Assembly (NCBI RefSeq): GCF_049686335.1
Contig: NZ_JBAVHX010000010.1
Coordinates: 620,001 to 684,000 of the forward strand
Origin: Buttiauxella sp049686335
GTDB lineage: Bacteria; Pseudomonadota; Gammaproteobacteria; Enterobacterales; Enterobacteriaceae
DNA length: 64,000 nucleotides
Reading direction: 5' to 3'
Positions 16,428 through 26,886 of this stretch are shown here, one piece after another. Each line of letters starts with the position of its first letter. Position 1 is the first letter of the stretch. The notes below the pieces were generated by a model that was given only the letters and a program-made list of their open reading frames with translations, ran no database searches and was not told where the DNA came from. The position numbers were made by a program, and so were the translations under genes.

Positions 16428-19400
16428 AACCGTCCCCAGCCAAATCTCGACTTCGTGGCTTTGGCCGTCATCAACCAGCGGGATGCGGTCTCCTGTGAGT
16501 TCGGCGCCATTGAGCACGACACGATAAGCCCCTTCGCTGCGCATAACGTTGATGCGGTAGTAACTGTTGCCATGTTGATAAGCGAGGCTGACAGATGGCC
16601 AGTCACGCGGCAACAAAGTATGAACGGTGATGGCGTCGCCATGGCGCTCAATGCCCAACAGTGTTTCGGTTATTAAGCGATAGGCCCAACCTGCGGAACC
16701 GGTATACCAGCTCCAGCCACCGCGACCGGTATGAGGTGCCACACTATAAATGTCCGCAGTCATGACATACGGCTCGACTTTATAGCGCTCCACCGCATCT
16801 GCTGACAGGCTGTGATTGATTGGGTTTATCATCGACCAGAGCTGCCAGGCCCGTTCGATATTGCCGCTGCGAGCGAAAGCCATCACCGCCCAAATCGCAC
16901 CGTGGGTATATTGCCCGCCGTTTTCACGAACACCCGGTAAGTAGCCCTGGATATAACCCGGATTAGGCCCATTCCCATTAAATGGTGGGGTGAGTAACTT
17001 AATTAATCCCGCCTCAGCATCAACCAGACGAGAATCCAGCGCTTGCATAGCCTGGGTACAACGGTCGGCACTTCCCGCTCCGGATAGCACTGACCAGCTT
17101 TGTGCAATGGCATCTATCTGGCACTCTTTGGCATTTTGCGAACCCAACGCTTCCCCGCTATCAAAATAGCCACGGCGATACCAGCTGCCGTCCCAACCGT
17201 TGGCCTCGAGGTTTTTCTGCAATTTTGCGGCTTCTTCACGACATAACGTCGCGGTTTCATCATCATTGATTTGTGCGGCAAGCGCCGCAAAACGTTGCAA
17301 GACATCGTAGAGGAAGAAGCCGAGCCACACGCTCTCGCCCTTACCTTCAAGCCCTACCAGATTCATGCCGTCGTTCCAGTCGCCCGCGCCCATTAATGGC
17401 AAACCGTGCTGGCCAAAACGCAGACCATGTCGAATCGCTTTTACCCCATGCTGCCACAACGTCTCTTCAAGGGCGCTGATAACCGGTTGTTCATAAGCCG
17501 ACTCTTCTCCCGCCAGTAATTCGCGTCCTTCAAGATAAGGTAAACGATGCTCAAGCAAACCGATGTCGCCCGAGGTTTCAACGTAATGGCAGATAGCGAG
17601 CGGCAACCACAGATAATCATCCGAACAACGGGTACGTACACCATTCCCCAAAGGTGGATGCCACCAGTGTTGCACGTCGCCTTCAACAAACTGGCGTGAT
17701 GCGCAAAGCAGAATCTGGTCACGCAACCTTTCTGGCGCGGCATGACTCAGCGCCAGGGTATCCTGCAACTGGTCGCGGAAGCCAAACGCTCCGCCGGACT
17801 GGTAATATCCACTGCGGGCCATAATGCGACAGGCGATGGTCTGATAGAGCAACCAGCCATTAGCCAGTAAATTGACCGCAGGATCAGGGGTCGAAACGAC
17901 GATTTTATCCAGCATCTGATGCCAGTAACGGTGCACATTGGCCAGTTCCGCACGAGCCGCCTCTTCGCTCATATACTGGTTAATCATCGTTTCCGCTTCC
18001 TGCGGATTTTGCCCAATCCCCAGCACAAAGATGAAACTGCGCTGATCGCCATCAATCAGCGTGGTGGCTGACTGCACGGCACCACACGGATCCAGCCCGG
18101 CGCCCGTTTTATCAGACAGAGTGCGCAGCTTCATCGCCGCAGGGTCACTTTGCGAACCGTTGCGTCCTAAAAACTCACGCCTGTCCCCCGTGACCGAGCA
18201 ATGCACGCCGGTTACCGCAAAGAAAGCGGTCCGTTCTGAACCGTTGCTGCTGTAGAAATTATTGGCCAGCACGCCGCAACCGTTGCCGGTCGTGGACGCG
18301 CGCGTGATGACATGCATCGCCGATTTACTGCGGGATTCACCCAGCGTCCACTCCACATAACCGGTCACGGAGATCTTACGCGTGCGCCCCGACGTATTAC
18401 TGAGCGTCAGAATGGCTATTTTTACCGGGGCATGTTCCGCCACCAACACCGTGAGTTCGGTGTCGATACCGGTTTCGCGATGGGCGAAAACGCTGTAGCC
18501 AAAACCATGGCGTGAAAGGTAATGCCCCGCGCCACATACCGGAAGCGTGGTCGGGGACCACACCAGGCCGCTTTCTTCATCACGCAGATAAAACGCTTCG
18601 CCGGAACGGTCGCTAATCGGATCGTTTTCCCACGGCGTGACGCGATATTCATGGGCGTTTTCATACCAGGTATAAGCTTGCCCTGCTTCGGAAATCACTG
18701 TCCCGAAACTGGCGTTAGACAGCACGTTGGCCCAAGGCGCAGGTGTCCTGTCATTTTCATCAAGCGTTATCTGATATTCGCGACCATCTTCAGAGAAACC
18801 GCCGCGCCCGTTGAAATAGACCAGCGTACTGGTATCCGGCTGCCACGGATCGTGTTGATTCGCCGGCACCCCGCTTTGCGGGACAAGGGCCAGTTGCGAA
18901 GAGGTAGTGGCCTGTAGCCGTTGGTTTAACTGCTCTTTCAGGCCACCAGAACGGTCATCAAGTACGATTTGCGCCACACTCAGCAACAACAGACGGTCTT
19001 CCGCCGACATGTGTTCGCCATTGCGCACAAATATGCCGCCAGGTTTGTCCATCTGGCTGGCTTCTGACCCCGCCACAATCAACTCAATAATCTGATTCTG
19101 CAGCTCTTGTTGGTAGCCGCCGAGACTGTCATTGAGGATAACCAGATCCACCGCCAGCCCTTTGAGTCGCCAGTAATGGTGTGCCTGAATCATGGTGGTA
19201 ATCAGCAAGATACTTTCATCGCTGGTGACATTCAGGATAACAATCGGCAAATCGCCCGAGATAGACCAGCCCCACAAGCCCGATTGTCCGCGACGATTAC
19301 GCGCAAGCGTTTTGGCATCAGCACGCAGTTCAGGGCCAGGGAACAGCACCGCGCTGGCAAGACGGTTAAACAGCGTCGCATCATCTTCATTGGCGTTAAT

Positions 19401-22400
19401 CTGGCGCAACACAATCTGGCTATGTGACCACGCCAGTTCAAATACGCGGTCGGCTATCGGATGGTCATGATATTTCTCGATTAATGCCTGGCTATGCTGA
19501 CGGCTCTCGGTGACGCCGTAAATAATATCGACGGTAACCGGTAAGCCGGGTTGCAGGACAATCGACTGACGGATGGCAAGAATAGGATCCAGCACCGGCC
19601 CGACGCTGTTGCTCAATGATCCGCTTTGACGCATCGCCTGCGCATTCGCTGGCGTTCTGCCGCGCCCAAGGAATTTTGCCCGGTCGGTTTCAAAAGTTGT
19701 TTTGTTTTGCGATTGCCCATGCACCACCATGGTATGGAACATCCACGGGCCATTATCATCCGGTGCGCGTGGGCGACGGTGGCAAAGAATGGCATTTTGC
19801 TGCGCGAGAAGTTCGGTCTGAATAAAGAGATTACTGAAAGCCGGATGGGCTAAATCACTCTCAAAAGGCGCGAGTACGACTTCGGCGTAAGTCGTCAATT
19901 CTATGGTGCGCGGCTGGCGTCCACGATGCAGCAACGTCACACGACGCAGTTCAATATCATCTTCTGGCGAGACCACAATCTGCGTTTTCACATTGATGGT
20001 TCCGGCCACAAGTTTGAATTCCGCCCCTGCATCGGTAAAGATGGCGTCGTACTGGGTTACGGGTTCGCCCAGCGGCTGCCAGGTATTGCTCCACACTTCA
20101 TCGGTCGCCGGATCGCTGATATAGCAAAACGCGCCCCAGTTATCGCATGTCGCATCACTACGCCAGCGGGTGAGTGCCAAATCTTTCCAACGACTGTAAC
20201 CGCCGCCGGACTGGCTCACCATCAGGTGATAATCCGCGTTCGACAGTAGCTGGATTTCCGGTATCAGGCTGTCAACGTCAGTAAACTCACGGGTTTCATA
20301 CTGGACTGGTTGCAGAACCCCTTCATGGGATTCAAAGTGGCGACGCGGACTGTAAAGCTCAACGGCATCTGGCACACGCTCTTGTAATAACAGACGCGCC
20401 GACTGAAACGCCGGGCTGGACATAAAGCGATCCACCATCGGTGCGCCAAGCAGTACATGGGATAGCGCCTGGAATGCCATTCCCTGATGGTGAGCCATCC
20501 ACGAACGAACCACCGCATACATCTGCCCACTGGCAAGACGCGACGGGGTGTAATCCAGCGCTTCATAAAAACCGAACTCGCCCCGTGCGCCGCTTTTCTC
20601 CAGTTTCAGCAGGTTTTCACAGGCTTTATATGGCGAAATCGTCAGTGCCATCATCGTCGCATAGGGCGCAATGACCATGTCATCAGCCAGACCACGGCGC
20701 AGGCCGAGTCCTGGCACACCAAACGCGTGATATTGATAATTTTGCAGCGCATCAAACGAATAATATCCCGACTCAGAAATTCCCCACGGCACACCGCGCT
20801 CTTTGCTCCAGTCAATCTGGCGTTTTACCGCCGACTGGCTCATCTCCTCGAGTAAACTTCCGGGATACGTCGGCATCACCAGGTTCGGCATCAGGTATTC
20901 AAACATCGAGCCGCTCCAGGACATCAGCGCGGTTTCGTTATCAATGGTGGTGAACAACCGCCCTAACGCGAACCAGCTTTTCAGCGGCAACTGGTTAGTG
21001 GCAATCGCCAGGAAACTGGTGAGTCGGATTTCCGATGGCAGCAAGTCGTAATGACTGTTGTCGAGCTTGTTATTATCGCAGTTGTACCCGACGCTGAGCA
21101 GACTGGTCACTTCGTTATACAGGAAGACAAAATCCATCCGCGCATGTTCGTGCAGACGCAATTCCAGTTCGGTAATGATATCCAGACGGGTGCGCGCCTG
21201 GCGGATAGCCGACTCTGATGGCGAGCCCTCACCGGTATGTTTTGCCTGGGCAAGCCACGAGAGCGTTGGCAGCGGTTTGTTATCCCAACTTGTCGGAAGC
21301 CAGCTGAGGTAATTGGTCCATTCATGGCAGATAAGCACTAACTGATGCTGAAGCATATCTACCCAACGCCGCACCTGCCCATTCTCATGGCTGCAAAGTG
21401 CATGGAGGCGGTTGCATTGGGCGCGCATATTTTTCAGTTCAGCAAACAGTAACGACGGTTTCAGCGTCAGCGCAGTATTGCAGTGATTACGCAACTGGCG
21501 CAACGAGGTGGGCGCGCTCTGCCCCCAGGTTTTTTCGAGAATGTGCAGCGTATCGTCGATGCCCATCAGCACGTGAGTACAATCCAGAATCGGATGATTT
21601 CGCAGCTCAGTTAAACCGGCACTCAGGGTGAGTAAATGCCCCGCCATATTGCCGCTATCCACACTCGAGATATAACGCGGGTTAAGGGGCTGTAAGGTGA
21701 GAGTGTCGTACCAGTTATACAAATGGCCACGGAAATGCTCCATTTTGTCCAGCGTGTCGAGTGTGAGCGTGATGCGCTGCAACATATCCCCTTGAGGGAT
21801 GTAGCCGAAATCCCATGCGGTCAGATTGGCCATCAGCGACAGGCCGATATTGGTCGGCGAAGTGCGATGGGCAATCACCGGCTGGGGGATTTCCTGGAAG
21901 TTATCCGGGGGTAACCAGTTTTCTTTGGCGGTGGCAAACGTTTCAAAAAACGCCCAAATCTCGCGGCTACTTTGTCGTAGCAGGCGTTTTTGAACCGCAC
22001 TAAAAGTGACAGTGTTACGTTTTGGTTCCCGACTTAACCAGCTTAACAACGCCGGTGCCAGGCACCACAGCAAACCAATCGGCAATGCAAAGAACAACAG
22101 CATCGGCGCCAGCCATGCCGCGAGTGCTATCAACGCCACGCCGGCTATCACATTCAGCCACATCGACAGATATAAGCGCACTGGAGACGCTTTGTTGCCC
22201 GCGCTACTTTGGTCAAAACTGGCCCATTGATTAAGATTGCGATGACTGACCCCGAGACGCCATAGCGTCACGAAGATGGCCTGCAACGAATAACTTGCTT
22301 CATGGGGAAGCGTCGCAAAGCCGAGGCCAATGCGCATCAGGCGTTTGAGTCCGCCAGAAGCCACCAACATCAGATGCTGGAGAAACGGTCGGCGCGCAGG

Positions 22401-25013
22401 CTTGTTAAACAGATCCTGGGTAATCACCAGTACGGTCGGGAGCAGCAGCACAAACGCCAGCACACCAATCCAGTAATAAGGATTGGGCACCAGTAAAAGC
22501 GTGCAAAAAATCAGCATCAGCAATGATGGAGCTACCAGGCTGCGTCGCAAGTTATCGAACAACTTCCAACGAGAAAGCGTGGTCAGCGGGTTTTTATCAC
22601 GCGTACCGTCCGCTTTTTTGACTCTGGGTTTCAGCCAGTTAAGCAGTTGCCAGTCACCACGGATCCAGCGGGTGCGCCGCGCCACATCGGTCAGATAATT
22701 ATTCGGGTATTGCTCATAGAGCAAGACTTCACTCAGCAAACCCGAACGGGCATAGCACCCTTCCAGCAAATCATGGCTCAGAACTAAGTTTTCTGGACAA
22801 GTATTCTGCGTGGCTTGCACAAAGGTATCGACATCATAAATTCCTTTGCCGACAAACGACCCTTCGCCAAACAGATCTTGATAAATATCTGACGACATCA
22901 TCGAATAGGGATCATTTCCCGGCACGCTGCTGCACATCGCCGCATAACGCCCTTGTCCGTTACGCGGAATTTCCTCCGCAAGCCCGGGTTGCAAAATACC
23001 GTAACCTTTTACCACACGCTGTTTTTGCGGATCGTAAATCGGGTGATTGAGCGGATGCGCCATGGTCGCGACCAGTTTATGGGCCGTATCGCGGGGCAGC
23101 ACCGTATCGCTGTCCAGCGTAATCACATATTTCACCCCACACGGTGGGCTAATGGCATTATTGTGCACTTCGGAGAACTGATTCGCGGGTTCACGCAGCC
23201 AGCTGTTCAACATCGACAGTTTGCCGCGTTTACGCTCGTATCCCATCCACACGCCCTGCTGCGCATTCCACTGGCGTGAGCGATGGAGCAGGAAGAAAAG
23301 CGGCTGCGTAACAGGCGCATAACGGCGGTTGAGATTCTGCATTTGTGCTTCGGCCCAGTGCAGGAGGTCACCGTCGGTTGGAGAATGTTCCTCCTTCGAA
23401 TCGGCAAAGTCGCTCAGCAGCGCGAAGTAGAGATTGGGGGTTTTATTCCCGAGATAGCAAATCTCAAGGCTATTAAGCAGCTTATCGATACCTGCCCGGC
23501 TGGTGAGCAAGCAAGGGATCACCACCATAGTGCAAAATTCATTGGGGATACCGCTTGAGAAGTCCATGCGTGGCAACGGCATTGGCGAGCGGAAACGGGT
23601 GGTTGTCTCGTTGAGCAAGTTGATGGTGAACTGGCTGACGATCACCACCAGCGGTAAAGAAAGCAGAAGCAACAGTGGCCAGTCCAACCCGTGTTCATGA
23701 GTGCGCGCTAAAATGTCGGCGCTGAGTGCCGTCGTCAACAGGCTCAGGCTTCCCAGCCAACTCAGCAAGGGGGTTTGAGTAAAGGCATGACGCAGGCGAA
23801 CGAACCACGAAGTATTGGCCGCCAGTTGTTGTTCAAGCTCTGCCCGCCCTTCACCAATCAGGTAATAGCCAACATGGTGCGCGGGCGATGCGGAGTCCGT
23901 CGCATTTGCCATTCCGAGGATGTGGCGTGCCACCTCCGGCTCACTGGAGCGACTATGGCGCGCGAGGATCTCAATGATATGCCGGTAGTGGTCGCGGGTA
24001 TCAAAATGCATCGCGGGGTAAATTCCCGAAGGATCTTTGCGGAGCGTTTGTTCCACCAGACTCATGGCTTCGGCAAAATCGGCCCAGTTCGTTTCACTGA
24101 GCAGCCGCAAACCGGCGATGCTGTTGCTGACTGAAAGCTGGCTTGCGGCAAGCTGTTGGTTGAAGCGATGAATCAGGTAATCGGTGGTGACGCCGGTTTC
24201 TGCAAGTCGCTGTTCGACCCAGGTCAGCGGCAAAGAGAGCATATTGCCGCGGCCCTGTAATCGCCGCACCAGTTCTGCGACAAACGCACTGCTCAGCGGC
24301 GGGCGGGAACGCGCCATATCGGCAATCACCATAATCAAATCTGCGGGCGTGCTTTCGGCGCATTCAAAAATTCGTGTCACCCAGACATCCGCCAGATTCC
24401 GTTCTTTTTGCGCTTCCGCGACTTCGATACTGACACGCCGTAAATTTTCAATCAGTGCCAGGCGTAACATCCCCGGGAGCGCCCAAAGCTCACCCAGAGT
24501 TAAAGGCGTCACCTGCTGATAAGCCGCAATATAGCTGGTCAGGCTGGTGGCATCCCAACGTCCATCAGCGTGAGCAATAGCTTCGGAGGCAATATCATAA
24601 ATACGCGGGCAGTTATGTGGCGGAGTCAGCGGCGGCAGGCCTTTGCCGAAGTTTTTTGGCAGATGATGGCGCACCACACGGATCTGCTCTTCAATCAAAT
24701 AGTAGTTATCCAGCAACCACTCACCCGCAGGGGTAATGCCCGATTTCTCTCCGGCATTAAGCAGATAGCAGTTGTGAGTAATGATCGCTTCGTTATCTTC
24801 CAGACGCTTAAGCAGGTAATACGGCATCTTCTCGGGCGATAACTTATGGGAACGCGCCAGTTTTTGGCCATAACGTTCCATTTGCGCAGCAGAGAAAAGC
24901 TCCGCTTTTATTGGACTTTCATTAGCAGGTCCAGCGGGCTGCCAGCCAGGCGTTTCAGTATGAATATCCAGTGGCTTACTTGAGGTAAACCACTGTTTAA
25001 AATTTAATTTCAT
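16422..25013 (-). CDS. NdvB/Cgs-like cyclic beta-glucan synthase (GT84-GH94), 2,863 aa
   Basis: This is the largest gene of the window. After about 400 residues of N-terminal cytosolic region come membrane helices (about 415-465) and a family 84 glycosyltransferase domain with the LDSDT motif near 635 and the RRTRWIRGDWQ motif near 787. More membrane helices follow. A glucoamylase-like domain starts near 1015 (REIWAFFETFATAKENW). Then come two beta-sandwich repeats (GGGYSRWKDLALTRW near 1605, GRGGFSEDGREY near 2070) and a GH94 phosphorylase-like catalytic domain with FRDQLQD (2413), CSDDYLWLP (2466) and GAGDWNDGMN (2544). This order matches Cgs/NdvB, which makes cyclic beta-1,2-glucan from UDP-glucose at the inner membrane. 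Enterobacteria normally use OpgGH for osmoregulated glucans, so the gene is notable. Product chemistry is inferred from family only. Confidence 0.9.
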   Translation of the reverse strand: MKLNFKQWFTSSKPLDIHTETPGWQPAGPANESPIKAELFSAAQMERYGQKLARSHKLSPEKMPYYLLKRLEDNEAIITHNCYLLNAGEKSGITPAGEWLLDNYYLIEEQIRVVRHHLPKNFGKGLPPLTPPHNCPRIYDIASEAIAHADGRWDATSLTSYIAAYQQVTPLTLGELWALPGMLRLALIENLRRVSIEVAEAQKERNLADVWVTRIFECAESTPADLIMVIADMARSRPPLSSAFVAELVRRLQGRGNMLSLPLTWVEQRLAETGVTTDYLIHRFNQQLAASQLSVSNSIAGLRLLSETNWADFAEAMSLVEQTLRKDPSGIYPAMHFDTRDHYRHIIEILARHSRSSEPEVARHILGMANATDSASPAHHVGYYLIGEGRAELEQQLAANTSWFVRLRHAFTQTPLLSWLGSLSLLTTALSADILARTHEHGLDWPLLLLLSLPLVVIVSQFTINLLNETTTRFRSPMPLPRMDFSSGIPNEFCTMVVIPCLLTSRAGIDKLLNSLEICYLGNKTPNLYFALLSDFADSKEEHSPTDGDLLHWAEAQMQNLNRRYAPVTQPLFFLLHRSRQWNAQQGVWMGYERKRGKLSMLNSWLREPANQFSEVHNNAISPPCGVKYVITLDSDTVLPRDTAHKLVATMAHPLNHPIYDPQKQRVVKGYGILQPGLAEEIPRNGQGRYAAMCSSVPGNDPYSMMSSDIYQDLFGEGSFVGKGIYDVDTFVQATQNTCPENLVLSHDLLEGCYARSGLLSEVLLYEQYPNNYLTDVARRTRWIRGDWQLLNWLKPRVKKADGTRDKNPLTTLSRWKLFDNLRRSLVAPSLLMLIFCTLLLVPNPYYWIGVLAFVLLLPTVLVITQDLFNKPARRPFLQHLMLVASGGLKRLMRIGLGFATLPHEASYSLQAIFVTLWRLGVSHRNLNQWASFDQSSAGNKASPVRLYLSMWLNVIAGVALIALAAWLAPMLLFFALPIGLLWCLAPALLSWLSREPKRNTVTFSAVQKRLLRQSSREIWAFFETFATAKENWLPPDNFQEIPQPVIAHRTSPTNIGLSLMANLTAWDFGYIPQGDMLQRITLTLDTLDKMEHFRGHLYNWYDTLTLQPLNPRYISSVDSGNMAGHLLTLSAGLTELRNHPILDCTHVLMGIDDTLHILEKTWGQSAPTSLRQLRNHCNTALTLKPSLLFAELKNMRAQCNRLHALCSHENGQVRRWVDMLQHQLVLICHEWTNYLSWLPTSWDNKPLPTLSWLAQAKHTGEGSPSESAIRQARTRLDIITELELRLHEHARMDFVFLYNEVTSLLSVGYNCDNNKLDNSHYDLLPSEIRLTSFLAIATNQLPLKSWFALGRLFTTIDNETALMSWSGSMFEYLMPNLVMPTYPGSLLEEMSQSAVKRQIDWSKERGVPWGISESGYYSFDALQNYQYHAFGVPGLGLRRGLADDMVIAPYATMMALTISPYKACENLLKLEKSGARGEFGFYEALDYTPSRLASGQMYAVVRSWMAHHQGMAFQALSHVLLGAPMVDRFMSSPAFQSARLLLQERVPDAVELYSPRRHFESHEGVLQPVQYETREFTDVDSLIPEIQLLSNADYHLMVSQSGGGYSRWKDLALTRWRSDATCDNWGAFCYISDPATDEVWSNTWQPLGEPVTQYDAIFTDAGAEFKLVAGTINVKTQIVVSPEDDIELRRVTLLHRGRQPRTIELTTYAEVVLAPFESDLAHPAFSNLFIQTELLAQQNAILCHRRPRAPDDNGPWMFHTMVVHGQSQNKTTFETDRAKFLGRGRTPANAQAMRQSGSLSNSVGPVLDPILAIRQSIVLQPGLPVTVDIIYGVTESRQHSQALIEKYHDHPIADRVFELAWSHSQIVLRQINANEDDATLFNRLASAVLFPGPELRADAKTLARNRRGQSGLWGWSISGDLPIVILNVTSDESILLITTMIQAHHYWRLKGLAVDLVILNDSLGGYQQELQNQIIELIVAGSEASQMDKPGGIFVRNGEHMSAEDRLLLLSVAQIVLDDRSGGLKEQLNQRLQATTSSQLALVPQSGVPANQHDPWQPDTSTLVYFNGRGGFSEDGREYQITLDENDRTPAPWANVLSNASFGTVISEAGQAYTWYENAHEYRVTPWENDPISDRSGEAFYLRDEESGLVWSPTTLPVCGAGHYLSRHGFGYSVFAHRETGIDTELTVLVAEHAPVKIAILTLSNTSGRTRKISVTGYVEWTLGESRSKSAMHVITRASTTGNGCGVLANNFYSSNGSERTAFFAVTGVHCSVTGDRREFLGRNGSQSDPAAMKLRTLSDKTGAGLDPCGAVQSATTLIDGDQRSFIFVLGIGQNPQEAETMINQYMSEEAARAELANVHRYWHQMLDKIVVSTPDPAVNLLANGWLLYQTIACRIMARSGYYQSGGAFGFRDQLQDTLALSHAAPERLRDQILLCASRQFVEGDVQHWWHPPLGNGVRTRCSDDYLWLPLAICHYVETSGDIGLLEHRLPYLEGRELLAGEESAYEQPVISALEETLWQHGVKAIRHGLRFGQHGLPLMGAGDWNDGMNLVGLEGKGESVWLGFFLYDVLQRFAALAAQINDDETATLCREEAAKLQKNLEANGWDGSWYRRGYFDSGEALGSQNAKECQIDAIAQSWSVLSGAGSADRCTQAMQALDSRLVDAEAGLIKLLTPPFNGNGPNPGYIQGYLPGVRENGGQYTHGAIWAVMAFARSGNIERAWQLWSMINPINHSLSADAVERYKVEPYVMTADIYSVAPHTGRGGWSWYTGSAGWAYRLITETLLGIERHGDAITVHTLLPRDWPSVSLAYQHGNSYYRINVMRSEGAYRVVLNGAELTGDRIPLVDDGQSHEVEIWLGTVS

Positions 25014-25200
25014 GAATGTGCTCGTCAGGCGAAGTGGACGCGCAGAAGCAGTTGTTCAATCAGATCAGAAACGTTCTCTCAGGATGGAGTGTCAGGCATC
25101 AGGGATTTAACAGCTGCAATATTTTTCACTAAAGTATAGGTTAAATTTTATACAGCTTTGCGGGAATAGCTTTCCGGATGGTTTCGAAAAAGAGAATGGA

Positions 25201-25365
25201 TTATCGCGGTATAACGAACAGTGATTTACATTTTGGACAGAGCAGCGTTTGCCCCAGTCGGACTTTGTTTGCGGGATGTGAGGATTTGCTTCCACAGATA
25301 GGACATGTCACCGAACTATTTGCTGCATTACCGAAGCGCTTCATTGCGTAATCTAAGAGGGACAT
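25201..25365 (-). CDS. small zinc-ribbon protein (54 aa)
   Basis: The product starts MSLLDYAMKRFGNAA and carries two CxxC pairs (CPICGSKS and LCPKCKSLF), the pattern of a four-cysteine zinc ribbon. It ends VIPR. The ATG at 25365 is preferred over the upstream one at 25383, though neither has a strong ribosome binding site. It may belong to the YnfU-type enterobacterial microproteins, but I am not sure of that. It stands alone between the glucan synthase and a chemoreceptor gene. Confidence 0.6.
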   Translation of the reverse strand: MSLLDYAMKRFGNAANSSVTCPICGSKSSHPANKVRLGQTLLCPKCKSLFVIPR

Positions 25366-25499
25366 GATGATTAGCCATTTCAATGAATGAGGTTCATCGT
25401 ATCACGCCCTGAACAAATAGCGCACAAGTTATCCTGTGGCAGATGTCTTCGGGCGGATATGGCTACGAGAACGGCAAATCGGCATTCAAAAACGCTGAA

Positions 25500-26666
25500 T
25501 TAGAACGTTTGCCATTGCCCTTCGTCTGCGGGCTTTAACGGCTTTGCCGGAACGATTCGTGGCGTACTTGTGGTGACAACACGTTGTTCATCGCCCAAAC
25601 GTAAGTTGCTGGTTCTTGTCTGCAACTCAACCACCTGGTCTTTAAGCACATCCGAAGAGTGCGCCAGTTCAACCACCACCGCCGCATTACTGTGTGTGAC
25701 TTTTTCCAGCTCTGATAACGCGATAGTGATTTGTTGGATGCCCTTCTCCTGTTCGTTGGTCGACAAGAAAATATGTTCCATCAGCAAATTAAGATCGTCT
25801 GAACCCGAAACAATATCGTGCATGTTCTTCTCGGCTTCCGAAACCAGTTTCGCGCCTTGCATCACATTGATATTGGTCTGTTCGATTAACGACTTAATAT
25901 TCTTGGCCGACTCAGAACTTTTCTTCGCCAGCACCCTGACCTCACCGGCCACCACAGCAAAACCTTTACCGTGTTCGCCCGCTCGGGCGGCTTCAACTGC
26001 GGCATTTAAAGCCAGAATATTGGTCTGGAAAGCGATGCCATCAATGATGCTGATAATCTCAGTCATCTTCTTCGAGCAGTCAGTAATCGAGACCATATTT
26101 TCAGTGAGTTTTTGCATTAAATCGCTACCATGCCCTGCTGATTTATGCGCTTCACTGGTGATGGTGTTGAGCTGGCGGGTGTTTTCTGCGTTGCTCTTCG
26201 TTCCTGCGGAGATCTCTTCCATGCTCGACGCGGTTTGCATCAGCATGGCCGATTGTTGTTCCGTTTTGACGGAGAGATCTGCACTTTGATGGGCAAGCGT
26301 GCCAGATAACACACTCGCTGAGTTTGAAGACTTTCTGATATCCATCACCAGACTGGAGATTTCTCGCGCAAGGCTGTTGATTCCGGGAATCAATTTCCCT
26401 GCACAATTGTTACCAAACTCAGCTATCGATATGGATAAGTTGCCTGAGTTTATTTCATCGATGTTTCTTTTAACTTCATTAATCGGTTTGACAAGATACT
26501 TTGTCATGTAAGCCCAAAGAATGAGAAGTAAAACGACTCCAACCGCATTCAGCATAAGTAAAACGTTGACGTTTGCTAACAATAAAAATGCCATTAAGTT
26601 CATTAACGCAAATGATATGGCTGTAAAAACAATAATTACGGTTCTTACGCTGTAATCTTTAAACAT
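25500..26666 (-). CDS. methyl-accepting chemotaxis protein without periplasmic sensor domain
   Basis: From the ATG at 26666 the protein has 388 residues (a GTG at 26690 would add eight). Two closely spaced membrane helices (about 10-50) leave almost no periplasmic loop, so it cannot bind ligands as Tsr/Tar do. A HAMP domain follows (from LVKPINEVKRNI), then the cytoplasmic coiled coil with the strictly conserved hairpin (IIDGIAFQTNILALNAAVEA, then GEHGKGFAVVAGEVRVLA). The C-terminus EGQWQTF resembles the NWETF pentapeptide that docks CheR/CheB. It may sense membrane or energy state, or act through HAMP. No chemotaxis genes are nearby. Confidence 0.93.
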   Translation of the reverse strand: MFKDYSVRTVIIVFTAISFALMNLMAFLLLANVNVLLMLNAVGVVLLLILWAYMTKYLVKPINEVKRNIDEINSGNLSISIAEFGNNCAGKLIPGINSLAREISSLVMDIRKSSNSASVLSGTLAHQSADLSVKTEQQSAMLMQTASSMEEISAGTKSNAENTRQLNTITSEAHKSAGHGSDLMQKLTENMVSITDCSKKMTEIISIIDGIAFQTNILALNAAVEAARAGEHGKGFAVVAGEVRVLAKKSSESAKNIKSLIEQTNINVMQGAKLVSEAEKNMHDIVSGSDDLNLLMEHIFLSTNEQEKGIQQITIALSELEKVTHSNAAVVVELAHSSDVLKDQVVELQTRTSNLRLGDEQRVVTTSTPRIVPAKPLKPADEGQWQTF

Positions 26667-26886
26667 GCTTGTGCCTATAACATATTTCACGGGTACTTTA
26701 TTTATCGGTGATATTTATCAGAAATCCAGTGGGCAATTAAAATTGAAGCTAAATACTGACATAAGCAGGTAGACCAGTTGTTTACACTTCCTTACAACAT
26801 CAGGCCGGGAATGCAATGAGAAGAAAGGGATGAAAAGAATGAAGATAACGAAAAAAAACGGCGCACAAGGCACCGTTTAAAATGCA

